This document shows positions 23,501-34,717 of a DNA stretch of 64,000 nucleotides, in pieces. The stretch is from Saccharum officinarum (Eukaryota > Streptophyta > Magnoliopsida > Poales > Poaceae), in assembly GCA_020631735.1 (NCBI GenBank), contig CM036201.1, positions 77,848,502 through 77,912,501 on the forward strand, in the 5' to 3' direction. The position numbers and the translations under genes are program-made. The notes below the pieces were generated by a model that made no database searches, was not told the origin of the DNA, and saw only the letters and a list, made by a program, of their open reading frames with translations. The number at the start of each line of letters is the position of its first letter. Position 1 is the first letter of the stretch.

Positions 23501-26500
23501 TAAGGATTATTTGATCCAACTATCATAATATTATTTTTAATTCTACTCATTCAAGGCTCAGAAAAACATGTCTAAATTTAGCGACAGTATAATTTGTATC
23601 AAGGCCCCTAATAAATTTTACAATCGCATGTGCAACTCCATTGAATTGGTTACCTAGCAACCATTTTTCGACATAACCATAAGAAACTTTGCAATTGGCT
23701 TTAATATCATAGTAATCCAAAACTATCAAATCCTATACTCCTTGTTAGAGTATATCAAAACTAGGATATAGTAGGGACGGATTACAATCCTGTGTACCGG
23801 CTTGGCCCCCAAGTCATGTAAACTAACCACATTGGTAGCATATTACATGTATTCAAAAAACAAAAAGTTTGAATTATGTTCCAAATTATCATTTGGCATA
23901 TGGATGCCAATTTATTATTTATCGTTCAACCACAGCAAAAGTATTACTAGTGGCAATGTCTTTTTGTTTATCCTTTATGACAATTATGCACAGACTGCAA
24001 ATTCACAATTTTTTTTCTTCAACATGCAGGAGAGCTGCGTATCATTATATTAAGAAGAAGAAAAAGGGGGTTTAGGAACCCCTTACAACACCATACACAC
24101 CCCAACACACTTCACAAGGCACAATCCGTCTCTCTCTAGACAAAGACCTGACCCTCGACCACTAGTAGTAGGAGAACTCACCCATTGGCTGGCTCTAGAG
24201 CAAGGACATGGGAAACTCCTCGAGCTCCGGCCAGACTCCAGAGGTGAAGTTCATCCTTAACTACAGCTAAAACTCCATTAAGACTGGGTTGAATCCCATC
24301 AAACACACATCTGTTGCGGTGGTTCCAAATAGACCATCCTCATACTCAAGAGGCAGAGAGCATGTCTCTCTGTTTATGTAGAACGCTATAGCCATGTGGC
24401 AATGTGATGCATTGCTTCTAAGAGAACAGGAAGAAAAGATTAACAAATGCAGTGTGAAGATAATCATGTCTTGTTTTAAGGACTAATGGTTGCACCTACC
24501 AGCTGGAGTTTATCCAGTTTCGTGAAGTGGCGCCCATAAGATGTGTAGCGCATGCCATGAAGAAATGGTGCAAGAAATACATTCAGCTTGTTCTGCAGAT
24601 AATAGAACATGTTATAATGGATGCCAAACTTTAAATTTAACAACAACAAAAAAATTAACCTCGAGTACATAAAACATCATATTTAACCACTCATTGCACA
24701 TTTGCACCTTGCCTATAATACTACGAAGAATAAAAAAATATTTTCCAAGGTATCTGGTGTTCTAAATGGGTTATCTCAATGTTTCAGTAATACTCCCACT
24801 AGTCAAAAAAAAAACTTGACATTTTTCACTTCTCATGGCCTTCAAGATGCAACCCTGACCACCATTTCTATTAAAATATATTTACAAAAGTTAATATGCT
24901 TATGAGATTAATTATGAAAATACTTTTCAAGACAAACCCACTTTTTCTGGTGTGTTTCCAAGCTAAATATTTCAAAAATTGCTGATAGTTAAAGTTTCAA
25001 AATTTGACTAGATCTTGTCCAAATCGTAAATTATTTGTGACCAGAGGGAATAATAAGGAGGTAACAAAGTCAATTAGTCTAAAAAAAATAAGGGCTAGAA
25101 CTTGGCAAACTACTACAATAGTATATGCATACCATCTAAAGCTGTAAATATGTAAAAGAATAGTAGTAAAACATAATTTGTGTAAAACAACCAAGAGGAG
25201 AGTTCCACATTTCCATGTACCTTCCACTTTACAAGTTGAAACAGAACATGAGGTGGGCAGACAGATTTGGCAGCTGCTATAGATGCACCATTTTCTAACA
25301 TATGCAGAGCATCTTTAACTGCCTGCATGGAAAACACATAATGACATAAGAAACCAACCAAATCCATGGAAAATCTTCAGTTCTTCAAAGTATAGCAAAG
25401 TACCTCAACAGACTCTTCCACCTTTTCCAGTGTAATGTTATCGGCATTCTGCAGATATGGTGCATGTGTAGATGGTACCACTAGCTTTTTCTTTACATCC
25501 TCCATTGTTATACCAGCTGCCGCTTTTTGTGCAAACTCATACATTCTAAGAGAAGGGTAGCCTCAGTGCATGCAGTGCAGATCATGGAAAGAAAAGGATA
25601 CAACAGTACTAAAGAAAGCATGAATTGAACAAAATACTGCACACATAATGTCATGGTTGAATTCACTCAAAATATTTTATACGATAACTGGCACAGAAAT
25701 AAAAGTAAACCGAACAAATGTGATGGTTATGATCTAAGAGAGATTAATATTGTTGTAAATGACGCTTCCATTAGTGTAAATGAAAAAATAGCACACAGTG
25801 AACCTTAATCTTTTGAATAATAACCAAAGTTCCACTGAAACAAACCTAAACAAATCCAAAAATATATTTTTAAAGTAAAATATCTTAACAAACATAGTTC
25901 ATTGACTTTTTCATAACCTCTAATGCACAATGTTTACACTGAATTAGCAAGAGTTATGAACAATGTTATGACCATTAGATATTCTTGGAGTTTCTATTTA
26001 CTGAAACTCTTGTTATTTTCTTTGTGGGAAGCCCACACCATCAAAACTTTATTTCATAGCAGAAGAAATGCATATGAAGAACAAATTGGTTGGAAAGAAG
26101 GAAACAGATAGCAGTAAACACAGGGATATAGACTTGCCTCATCTCAGTGTCTCTGTCAATCTCAGGGAGTTTCGTCATAGCCACAGGTTTTTCTTCAGAA
26201 ACAGTCACTTTCCTTCTTTTATTCATCAAATTTCTTAATGAAGAACTTCTCACTGTGCAGGAAGATCTTTTAACATTGGACAATGGCACAGAAGGAAGCT
26301 CCTCAAGACGTCGTATCTTCACTGTCTTTTTGTTCATTCCATTGACACAATTGAGGGGTTTATTAGAAGGAAGCTCGTCGAGACGTCGTATCTTCACTGC
26401 CTTTTTGTTCATTCCATTGACACAATTGAGGGGTTTCCTGAGAGCAGTAGGGTCCTCAGGAAACTTAATATGATTTCTTGTGGGGGTTCTATATTCTGGA

Positions 26501-28501
26501 TTAATTTCATGCTTCCTGGCCAAATAACAAGGTCCATTCAGAATTTTGTTGGATAATAATAAAATCAGCAGAGCTACTTGACTGCAGGAAACATATCATA
26601 CAAGCAATATATCAAGATACGATTGTTGGGAAGAAGGTTGTCCCACGCCCTTTGGAAAACACATTGACCATTCTCAGTGAAGTCCTCAAAGACAATTTCC
26701 CTGTGGACAGGTAGACTTGTATTGAAATGACTATTGATGGAATGCAAACTACTATGGAAATGAACAATGCAAATAAGTCTTTAATACCTTGGCAAGCATC
26801 TTCTATGATATGACTTTGGGCACCGCCTACATACAGCGAACTGCAGCTCCTTATCCTCTTTGTTCTCCCCGTACTTGCAGATGCCACATTTGTGGAGGGG
26901 ACATGCAAATTTTGCCCCACTGGCTATCATTGCTGTATACTCGGTTGCTTTGGCCTCGTTTTCAGGGAAGAGTAACCGAGCAACACACTTCGCATGATAG
27001 AAGTGACCGCAAGTTGAAGATGCACATGGAAACACCTAAAAGAAACAAGGAATTTAAAACAAAAAGCTTTCAAAAACCATCTGATACAGCATAAAGGAGC
27101 ATTAATAATTCTACCATATTTTATGATTGCACTGGTAAAGTTATCATCCAATTAGTATCCGAATACGTACGGACAGACTCCAGTAGGTCTCCTTTTTCTT
27201 TGTTATAAAGTGTTTGGTCTTTCCTTCCTCTCTTTTCCCCCTCGGGGTAGTGGTCTGTTATTTGTAGGCTGTAGTAGAGTCGAGTTTTGTTTTTGAGTGG
27301 TTTTATAAAGTTGTTGTAACACCCCTTTTGTTTTTCTTTCTCTCGTCTAATAAAAATCCGGCAAAAGCTTTTTGCCGCCTTTCGAAAAAATTAGTATCCG
27401 AATGAATTTTCTATGAATATTTTTTAGTGAAAGGGAGTAACCTCTGGAGGATTAGTTTTAGCTGAACCTAGCCTTCCACAGGCAAAGCATTGATATATTC
27501 CATACTCACAATTCTTGCACTTAAAAACTTTCATCACCTGTAAATATGCATGAGTTCATCAAAGGACGCCCACAACAGGTTGGAGAATATGTTAAGTCAA
27601 TAAAGTTAAACTTGTTCAACTGTGAAAGGGTCATGATAGGTACATCTAACTGCTGCCTGCTGTAGCCTAAGGTTGGACAATCTTCACCAGAATCGTTAGT
27701 TGCATGAAACGACCTCATACACCGGCCTTCACAGCTGCAAGAAAGTACAGAAAAAAAACATTTCATGAATCAGAAAGAATGGATAGACATTAGAAGGTGT
27801 TTATCTAAGATGAGAAGATAATCATATACGTAGAATTTTTGTGTGTTCTCTTCAAAAAGTATAGAAGATGATGCAAACTGGACACTAATATTGGCCATAG
27901 CTGGCAAAATGCGAGCCTTTGAGACCAAATACAGACAATACAGGCATTTTAGGCAACAAAAGCGAGTAGTTTCAACCACAACCAAGCATTGTTCAATGAC
28001 TCACCAATTCCGTTAGCTCACATGTAATACAGTAACTTCAAAAGACGTTGCAAACAAAGTGGCGAAATCCGTTATGAAAAACAACTAGTAATTTCCGGGC
28101 CACTGCATATATCTCTTGAAAAACTGCATGGGTATATAGGTGATACTCTAAGACAGAACTAAAAAACTAGACACCACTATGTTCCCTTTTAAATTAAATC
28201 AATTTTACAACCCTCAGCCCTCTTTTACCATGTCCATACTACTAACTAATGTGCGTATATATATTTCTACCTGAAAAAGCAGCATTATGTCAACAGCACT
28301 GACTACATCAGTCATGGAGCATTCTGAATATTTTACTTATCCTGGCAGGAAATGCATAACGGACAGCAGATTAAAAAAAAAACTGGAAAAAGTGCACACC
28401 CACCTTATAATTTCACCTCCATTGTCACACAGAGCACAAACTAAATCAACATTTGCGTATCTATCTTCGTGGGTGTGCCCAGCCATATCTTGCTTGGTCA
28501 T
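20501..28501 (-). CDS. EDM2-like: EDM2-like PHD-finger / methyltransferase-like protein (15 coding exons)
   Basis: Homologous to EDM2, a nuclear plant regulator that in Arabidopsis controls immune-receptor transcripts and silencing of intronic transposons. Exons in order, all minus: 28501-28404, 27734-27644, 27537-27442, 27035-26788, 26700-26602, 26515-26138, 25545-25404, 25322-25221, 24592-24500, 23135-23094, 22322-22212, 21996-21925, 21828-21710, 21624-21561, 21469-20501. They join in one frame without stops, giving 907 codons. Residues about 21-60 form a PHD finger (CALCDNGGE...CEGRCMRSFH). About 70-177 is a Cys/His-rich PHD-like region with FAVCRRCPKSYHRRC. About 385-585 is the methyltransferase-like domain, with VDFCCGSNDFS and GLNPPFG. 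The C-terminal exon starts SFYLPGSLGVDNK and continues with PPPLSLWSRSDWAKRH. EDM2 proteins normally carry roughly 200 more residues before the first PHD finger, and none are found here. The start at 28501 is the first ATG in the inferred transcript. Exon 6 has a 75-base tandem duplication, and the intron after it begins GC. It may be a functional shortened paralogue or a mis-set start. Confidence 0.85.
24005..24450 (-). mobile_element. LINE 3'-end fragment in an EDM2-like intron
   Basis: A poly-T/AAGAAGAAGAAA tract (24007-24065) followed, on the minus strand, by LINE-like 3' sequence encoding FGTTATDVCLMGFNPVLME, typical of the tail of grass LINE ORF2/3'UTR. No target duplication was found, so the outer boundary is approximate. 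Confidence 0.5.
26138..26138 (-). other. Probable GC-AG intron donor in EDM2-like gene
   Basis: Exon 6 must end in ATGAG to keep the conserved EMRMYEFA junction with exon 7 (acceptor TCTCTTAG before 25545). The intron then starts GCAAGT, the consensus of the minor GC-AG class. No GT donor nearby preserves the frame and the conserved residues. Confidence 0.7.
26291..26440 (-). repeat. 75-base tandem duplication inside coding exon
   Basis: Two consecutive 75-base units (26366-26440 and 26291-26365) encode KPLNCVNGMNKK(A/T)VKIRRL followed by (D/E)ELPS. The two copies differ at only a few bases and the duplication is exactly in frame, adding 25 basic residues between the PHD region and the methyltransferase-like domain. 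Confidence 0.95.
27165..27388 (+). mobile_element. 5'-truncated LINE tail in an EDM2-like intron
   Basis: A 224-base insert is flanked by the perfect 15-base duplication AATTAGTATCCGAAT (27150-27164 and 27389-27403) and ends in a short A-rich tail after AAAAGCTTTTTGCCGCC. The text (TAATAAAAATCCGGC, GTTGTAACACC) looks like a grass LINE 3'UTR. Orientation is opposite to the host gene, between exons 4 and 3. Confidence 0.85.
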
Positions 28502-28517
28502 TCCACTTGTATGAAAC

Positions 28518-29769
28518 CTGTTAAGGCACCAAAATAGTCTGCATTCAGCACCACTTTTGACAAGAATAAAGGTTGTTGTTTTCGTAACTCAGATTCTTGC
28601 ACCAGGAAAACATTTTGCATATAAATTTGTGAAATCTATTACATAAGTGCTGAGTAAAATCACTCCAAAGCCAAAACTGAAACATCAACAGCACTAAACA
28701 ACACCCACAGCCCAAAATCAGGGGAGCCTACCGAGCATGAAGTTCTGGAAACCATAATGATTACGTACAACACAAGAGCCATAACAATCTGCGCTTAATT
28801 TGCACTACTTTTTACACCAAAATCCAAACGAGGCACAGCCGTTATCCAACCAGCAAATCATTCCGGCATGCTCAAACTCTTCAGAGTTATTAAAGGGATC
28901 TCCCAGTACCCAATTTGAGGCATAAATGCGGCTCCGTGTACATGAACGTTAGTACTACTTAAATACCCGCGACCTAGCGACCAATCATTTCCTCAGAAAT
29001 TGCCGGAGAACAAAATTTAAACCCATAGACCCCCAAACCCACCTAGAAAACTGCGGGTGTGCAAGAGAACTGGGCGACCACGGATCGGTGCCGCTGCCCA
29101 CTGCGGTCGCTCGTAATCCCGATGCGGTAGCGAAGTCGGAGCCGGCGACGAGGGGGCGGCGGGTGCCGCAGGCAGCAATCGATGGAGCTCCCTGACTGGT
29201 GTACTACCCAGCCACCCTGAGCAGTGAGCACATGAGCAGGCAAAATCAAGGGCGAACACAGAAATTTCCGAGACAAAACCGCCGGAAATCGCTCGAACCA
29301 CACACCCGGCGCCAGTAGTTCCTACTCCCTAGGAAGGGGCCAACCAAATCGGAGCGCCATTGTAAAGGCACAGCCGAAAAGCTCCTCCCAAATCCCAATG
29401 CGCGCGCGCGGAAACCCCCACCCAAAGTCCCAAATCACCACCAGAAAACGGGGCCCAAAAGGGCCGCAGAGAACAGGCATTCGGCACCAATCCCTCCCAC
29501 GAAGCGCCTCAACCACGCTAGAACCAACCGATCGCCCAGCACCCCCAAACTCGCAGCGAAATAAAAGCACAGGAAAAAAAAAGCCGAAAATAATTCCACG
29601 GGCGCGCGATCCTCGGCAGTTTCCACCCGGAGCCTCCGCGACCCCTCCGCAGGCCGGCGATCGCCTCCGAGTCGTCGGAACGAACGACGGAACCCGAACC
29701 CCACCCACCCACCCAGAACGAAGACGAACGAAGCGGAAACGGGCGCGGTGGGATCGCCGAGCGCGCGTA
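28518..29769 (-). other. Inferred 5'UTR intron of EDM2-like gene
   Basis: A donor CAGAG|GTACGC at 29770/29769 and the acceptor TTAACAG|GTTTC at 28518/28517 define a 1252-base intron. The interval contains no frame resembling the missing EDM2 N-terminus. GC-rich frames at 29000-29300 are not recognised. Confidence 0.45.
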
Positions 29770-29955
29770 CCTCTGCGGCGCCGCGCGATTCGAGCACCCG
29801 CACGCCCTAGCACCCGCGGCGGGGACGGGGCGCCGTCGCTGTTGATTCCTCCGGGGAGCAAGCAAAACCCCAACCAAACCCCGGGGGGGTGTTGTGGGAG
29901 GAGGGAGAAGGTACACACGCACACAGACGCTGTGAGCAGCGTGGGGGAGTGGGGC
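29770..29955 (-). promoter_or_regulatory. Inferred 5'UTR exon and promoter proximal region of EDM2-like gene
   Basis: GC-rich leader on the minus strand ending at the donor at 29770. A TATA-like CATAAAAAT lies near 29981-29989, about 30 bases upstream of the inferred transcript start. No ATG occurs in this exon in the frame that enters exon 1, supporting the start at 28501. Confidence 0.4.
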
Positions 29956-29989
29956 CAAAGCCTGCGAGGGGTCGCGTCCGATTTTTATG

Positions 29990-31468
29990 CTCTCGCCTCG
30001 CTGGCCCCCACCACCTCCCTCCGCGTGACCGCTGCACCCGGTAGAGAGTGAGCCGCAGTGACTGACCCGCGGCCCCCGGAGTCGTCGGGCCCAGTGTGGA
30101 AGTGAGAAGAGGTAGCGCGGGGTTTGGGTGCGCGCGCCGGGGGAGGGGCTTGCGGAGCCCACTTGTCATGCGACGTGCGGGTGCATGGAGCCTCTCTCAC
30201 TGCGCGGGCGCGGCCGGCCAGCCATGGGTCAATTAGACTACCCGCGCTCATGAACCTCTATATTCATCCTCTATACATCCTAGTCAGCAAGATTCTCTCC
30301 TCTATACTCAATTCTCCCGCACCCATCCATCCTCTATATCATCCTCTATCAACTCTATTCACTGTGGGACCCACTTGTCACTTTATCTAAATATATCCCT
30401 GTGTGATCTAGTTTTGAAGGATTTATTGAGACGAATTTAATGGTGCAATCGAAATTTAATGTGTTTGCAGTACCGGTGCAACCAGTCTTACCGCGCCGTC
30501 ACGAGATCTTTTGTCGCGATTCTCTCCGGTGCGGGGACGGAAGGTGTGCGTCAATTACCGCGCCGCGGCCGGTTTTCGTTCCCGGGCGATGGGCGATGGT
30601 CCGCCGGACGGACGGACGGGGATTCCTTCCTTTCTGGAGAACGCCAACGCCGGGGCAGGCCAGTGTGCGTCGTCGTCCAGGGCAGGGCAGGAACGCCAAA
30701 CGCAACGCGCGCTCAGGTGAGTGACTAGGTGAGGTCCATGGGCGTTTGGGCAGCTCGATCCGACGACGGATCCCAACTTCCCATGGCAGTTGAGTTGCCA
30801 TTGGCACCGCCGCACCGGCACGAGCGCGCGGCGTCGGCGACTCAGCACTTTGTTTTTTTTTTCTGCTACTGTGCTAGTACTAGTATATCAAGCAAAGTGC
30901 AAGTGTGCAACACTTTCTGTGAACAGCTTTTCTGCTAGAACTAGTGCCCTTTTTTTTTCTCTCGTTTACTCTCTATCGGAGCTTCTATTTCGAGGTGCAT
31001 CCGATCCGTGCATGTGTGGCCTGCCCACTCGTACCGTAACCTATGCCGTGCACGTTGGGATTGGGATGACCCCCCCGCCACTCCCAGCTACCGATCGATC
31101 GAGGCTACACATTTCCATCCAACTCTGCGTGATCCTTCCGGCCGGCCAGCGAAAGATTGCAGGGCAGATTGCATTGCTTTTGGACACGGCGGGCGCATGC
31201 GCTTCACAGGGCATGGAAATGGAAACGCAATATGATCAACCTGCTTGCTTGAGCTTTTTTTTTTCTGCTGTGGCTATAGCTATTTCAAGCATACTTATGC
31301 AGTGAGCAAGTCTAATGGCCAATGAAGAGAGCAGGCAAATCCCATTTGGCGAATCATTGCCCTTCCCGTACCCCCTTAGGCCATGCATGTTGATTGAACA
31401 TGAGACGAATGAAGATGGCAACGGGTGTTCTTCAGGGGAAGAAGGAATAGCACGATCGATGCCCGACG
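29990..31468. other. Upstream flank of EDM2-like gene, no gene seen
   Basis: GC-rich to about 30230, then a CT-rich stretch (CTCTATA and ATCCTCTAT phrases, 30250-30370), then mixed GC-rich and AT-rich DNA with overlapping short frames to 31250. Nothing recognisable. Confidence 0.4.
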
Positions 31469-31580
31469 CCCTGTTCGTTTGGACTTATCAGCAGAATCAG
31501 TAGCCATCCAGTAGTGTTTTTCTCTCACAATAAACCAGCGAACAGTGCTTTCAGCACAATAAACCAGCGAAACGAACAGG
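31469..31580. mobile_element. Foldback MITE of the GTTCGCTTG family
   Basis: Left arm GCCCTGTTCGTTTGG and right arm CGAAACGAACAGGC, internal AGTGTTTTTCTCTCACAATA and GTGCTTTCAGCACAATAAAC. Confidence 0.75.
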
Positions 31581-31639
31581 CTGCGAAACAGCAAGCGCCG
31601 GCGGTCAGCTGATTCGTACATGACTCAGACACCATTGTC

Positions 31640-31798
31640 AGTTTCTATTTAATTTTTATATATAATGTTTTGCTATACATGATTTCCCTGAAAACTGTGC
31701 AATTAGTTTTTTTTTCGTCTACGTTTAGTATTCTATGCATATGTCAAACATTCGATGTGATGGGTGGAGACAAAATTTCCAGAGAACTGAACCAGGCC
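31640..31798. mobile_element. Truncated Tourist-like MITE
   Basis: Right half of the family only: GTGCAATTAGTTTTTTTTTC, TTTAGTATTCTATGCATATG, ATTCGATGTGATGG and the decayed end AACTGAACCAGGCC. Confidence 0.6.
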
Positions 31799-31799
31799 T

Positions 31800-32258
31800 C
31801 AAATTAATCAACCTGCTCGCGTGAGCTTTCTGCGTCTGTACATGTGGCTACATCTATTTCAAGTAGTATATTATTGTTTGCTGCAGCGAGCAAGCCCAAC
31901 GAGGAGAGCAAAGCAAATCAAATCAAATCCCACTTGCCAAATCGAAACTCGATCTCTTGACGATTGATTGATCGTGAGACGAATGGAATGAAGACGGCAG
32001 CGGGCATTCTTCAGGCACTCGCACTTATATGGTATATGCCGTGTTGGAATGATCCAACAAAAGATGAAGTTACCAAGCAATGCAGATTTGCTTTTGGACA
32101 CGGCCGGCACTCGCACTGGTCAGGGTCTCAGGGAACGAAGATAAAGTTCGGCAGAAACTCAAGACCTACTCCGTACTCAGGAGAGAGGTTTCAACCCTCT
32201 GCCAAACGGGGACTAGAGTTGACAACAGCTATCAGATTAAACCTAGCTACTCGTGTTT
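31800..32258. other. Gene-free interval
   Basis: Contains a near repeat of text seen at 31240-31440 (CAACCTGCT(C/T)GC(G/T)TGAGCTTT..., AGCAAG(T/C)C(T/C)AA..., GAGACGAATG(A/G)A), suggesting a roughly 550-base-spaced local duplication. No gene. Confidence 0.5.
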
Positions 32259-32275
32259 AGGAAACAAACGAAAAT

Positions 32276-32900
32276 CATGTTTAAAATATTTATTTGGTTC
32301 TTTAAAAGAGGGGTTATTCTCACCATGGATAATTTAGCGAAGAGAAAATGGAATGGAGATAAATCATGTTGCTTTTGCAACAAACCTGGAACCATTCAAC
32401 ACCTTTTCTTTTCATGCTCGCATGCCAAATTTTTGTGGAGATCAGTCCATATGGTGGTAGGAATTAAGCCACCTCGCAATGCCCAACACTTATTTAATGA
32501 TTGGTTGTTTCGGAGAGATAAAACTTTTCAATTCCTTTGAATGACCCGTGCAGCGGCTATTTATAGTCAATTTGGATAACACGGAACAAAGTTGTTTTTG
32601 ACAAATGCCGACCCAAATCTCTTCTGTAGGTTCTATTAAGGGGAACTTACTGGCTTCATTTTTGGGCCCAAGTGCAACGGTGTGAAGATCGAAAGGCGTT
32701 CATGTTGGGGCTTGTCGTACTCTAGAGACGGCAGCATTGAGCCTCTTTGCGGCCTTCGGATAGCCTTCATTGTTTAGAATTGGGTCTTGAGTTTTTTTTT
32801 TGTCATAATTTCTTAGTGTGTCATGAATTGTTGGTTATAATAATTGGTCTAATTCCTCTTCCATGGAGATGAAGCCTGATACTCTTTCATTTATTAAAAA
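32276..32900 (+). mobile_element. 5'-truncated LINE with zf-RVT domain
   Basis: Flanked by a 17-base duplication with one mismatch (AGGAAACAAACGAAAAT at 32259-32275, AGGAAACAAACGGAAAT at 32901-32917) and ending in ATTAAAAA. The open frame to 32540 encodes the reverse-transcriptase zinc-binding region: RGVILTMDNLAKRKW, then CCFCNKPGTIQHLFFSCSHA and FLWRSVHM. Downstream, the rest of ORF2 is broken by stops. This is a dead non-LTR retrotransposon copy inserted by target-primed reverse transcription. Confidence 0.85.
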
Positions 32901-32917
32901 AGGAAACAAACGGAAAT

Positions 32918-33124
32918 ATACTACACCTACTCGTAGATCATGCTAATTTCGTAGGAATTTGTGTTTGGATGGGATACCACAAATTTTGTAATTGTACACC
33001 AATCAACTCAATTCTTGGAAGAAGTAAAAAAACGGGTTTGCATGCGCCAAATACTACTACTCTGATCCATTTACCTACTTAAAACTATTAAGTCATACGT
33101 ATGTTTTTTTAACGATAATAAGGG
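32918..33124. other. Short interval without features
   Basis: AT-rich, no frame or element end recognised. Confidence 0.4.
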
Positions 33125-33132
33125 CTCGTGTG

Positions 33133-33661
33133 TAAGGCTGGACGAAAAACTCGAAGCTCGTTACCTCGCTCGGCTCGTGGCTGGCTCGGCTCAGCTCGGC
33201 TCGGCTCGTTATGATAACGAGCCGAGCCGAGCCAGAATTTTAGCTCGTTAGCTATAACGAGCCAACTCGAGCCGGCTCGTGAGCCGCTCGCGAGCCAAAC
33301 GAGCCGTAGTTTTAGAGAAAAAATCATCATAACTTATATTAGTTTTGTATTACTTCATGTTTTGCACTTCACAAATAGATGATATGTTAGCTCATATAAA
33401 TATTTTGTTCGATTTAAAGCTATTGAATATATTATTTTTATATTATTAATATTTTTATGCTTTAGATAAATACAAATATTATATTTTGTATTTTTTTTCT
33501 GGCTCGCGAGCCTAACGAGCCAGCTCGAGCTCGTAACGAGCCGAACCGAGCTGGCTTTCTGGCTCGTTAAGATAACGAGCCGAGCCGAGCTGGCTCGTTA
33601 TCCTAACGAGGCAGAACGAGCCGAGCCGAGCCGAGCTGAGCTGGCTCGTTAGCCAGCCTTA
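33133..33661. mobile_element. hAT-like foldback element rich in GAGCC repeats
   Basis: Ends TAAGGCTGG and CCAGCCTTA, flanked by the perfect 8-base duplication CTCGTGTG (33125-33132 and 33662-33669). Both subterminal regions are dense arrays of GAGCC / GGCTC words (GCTCGGCTCGGCTCG, AACGAGCCGAGCCGAGC), around an AT-rich core. No coding capacity. The 8-base duplication supports hAT-type transposition. Confidence 0.85.
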
Positions 33662-33754
33662 CTCGTGTGTATCGGCTAAAACTAATTTCTAGCTGCAGAC
33701 ACAAAGTTGCTATCTAAGAGCATCTCCAGCTGTCTTTCTTAATTCACTCTTTAA

Positions 33755-33869
33755 GGCCATGTTCGCTTGTCTTATAAACCGTATTTTTTCAGCCAACAAA
33801 CAGTGTTTTCTCTCCTAATAAATCATCGAACAGTACTTTCAGCCATGACTTTTCAGACAAGCGAACAGG
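33755..33869. mobile_element. Foldback MITE of the GTTCGCTTG family
   Basis: Left arm GCCATGTTCGCTTGTC and right arm GACAAGCGAACAGG, internal CAGTGTTTTCTCTCCTAATA and ACAGTACTTTCAGCCATG. Confidence 0.75.
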
Positions 33870-34717
33870 AGAATCATTTTAGTACTCAAACAATTAACTT
33901 CTCCAGATCTTGTCCGACACTATGGAGAGTCAACTCCACTTTCTATCTTTTTTTTAAGAGATACTTTCTGTCTTTGGAGACCGAGACACCAGGAATAGAG
34001 GATGTAAATATTTGAAGACCTAATTGAAGAAATTAATCGAGGGTATTTCTTCACCAAAATTTGTATCCCTAATAATCATGAAGTTGCTCTAACAAGTGTT
34101 AGTCAAATCATGTTTCGATCCAGCCATATGTGCATATATTCTTAGCGACAGACTATTAGCTCTTGCTAGTTGGTTGCCCCTATAGCTAGCTAATGAGTTA
34201 AAATCATAGTTATTAGGACCAAATTGGATGGGTGGTCTGACCGTTAAAAAACTAAACTAGAGACTATAGTAGTCTGGTTTACTTTAAAAACCATCCATGT
34301 AATCGAACCGTAAAACTGGATGAACTGGCTGGGTTTTCGCGAAATCAGTGAATCGGGCAGTTCTAAGTGAACCGCTCGGGTCGTTGCTTGTACTAGCACG
34401 TGTTGTGGTGCGCAGTGGTCGCCAAGTGGCCGGTGGTGTGCGCCTGTGCACTACCATGGGTGGGGCCCGCTAGGCTGTGTCGGACTGTTGACCTGCTCAC
34501 TTTAGGGCATTTGGGGCGTGTTTGTTTCTGTACACAAGAGTGCCTCGTTCATCTGAGATGGACTTGGTTTGATGGAGAGAGGCTCAATAGGTGCAACCTT
34601 TACTATTTGTTTACCTAGATAGGGTGTTGGTTGGCCCATTATCATTTGTTTTGCTCGTGCTAGAGGTGGATCCTGACCTTTTTACTCTCACATCAACTCT
34701 CTCACGTGGCCCAAGGC

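Noticed and set aside
29322..30251. Frames of up to 217 codons around the EDM2-like 5' end
   Set aside because: They lie in the GC-rich leader and promoter; neither encodes the missing EDM2 N-terminus, and several apparent starts are GTG rather than ATG.
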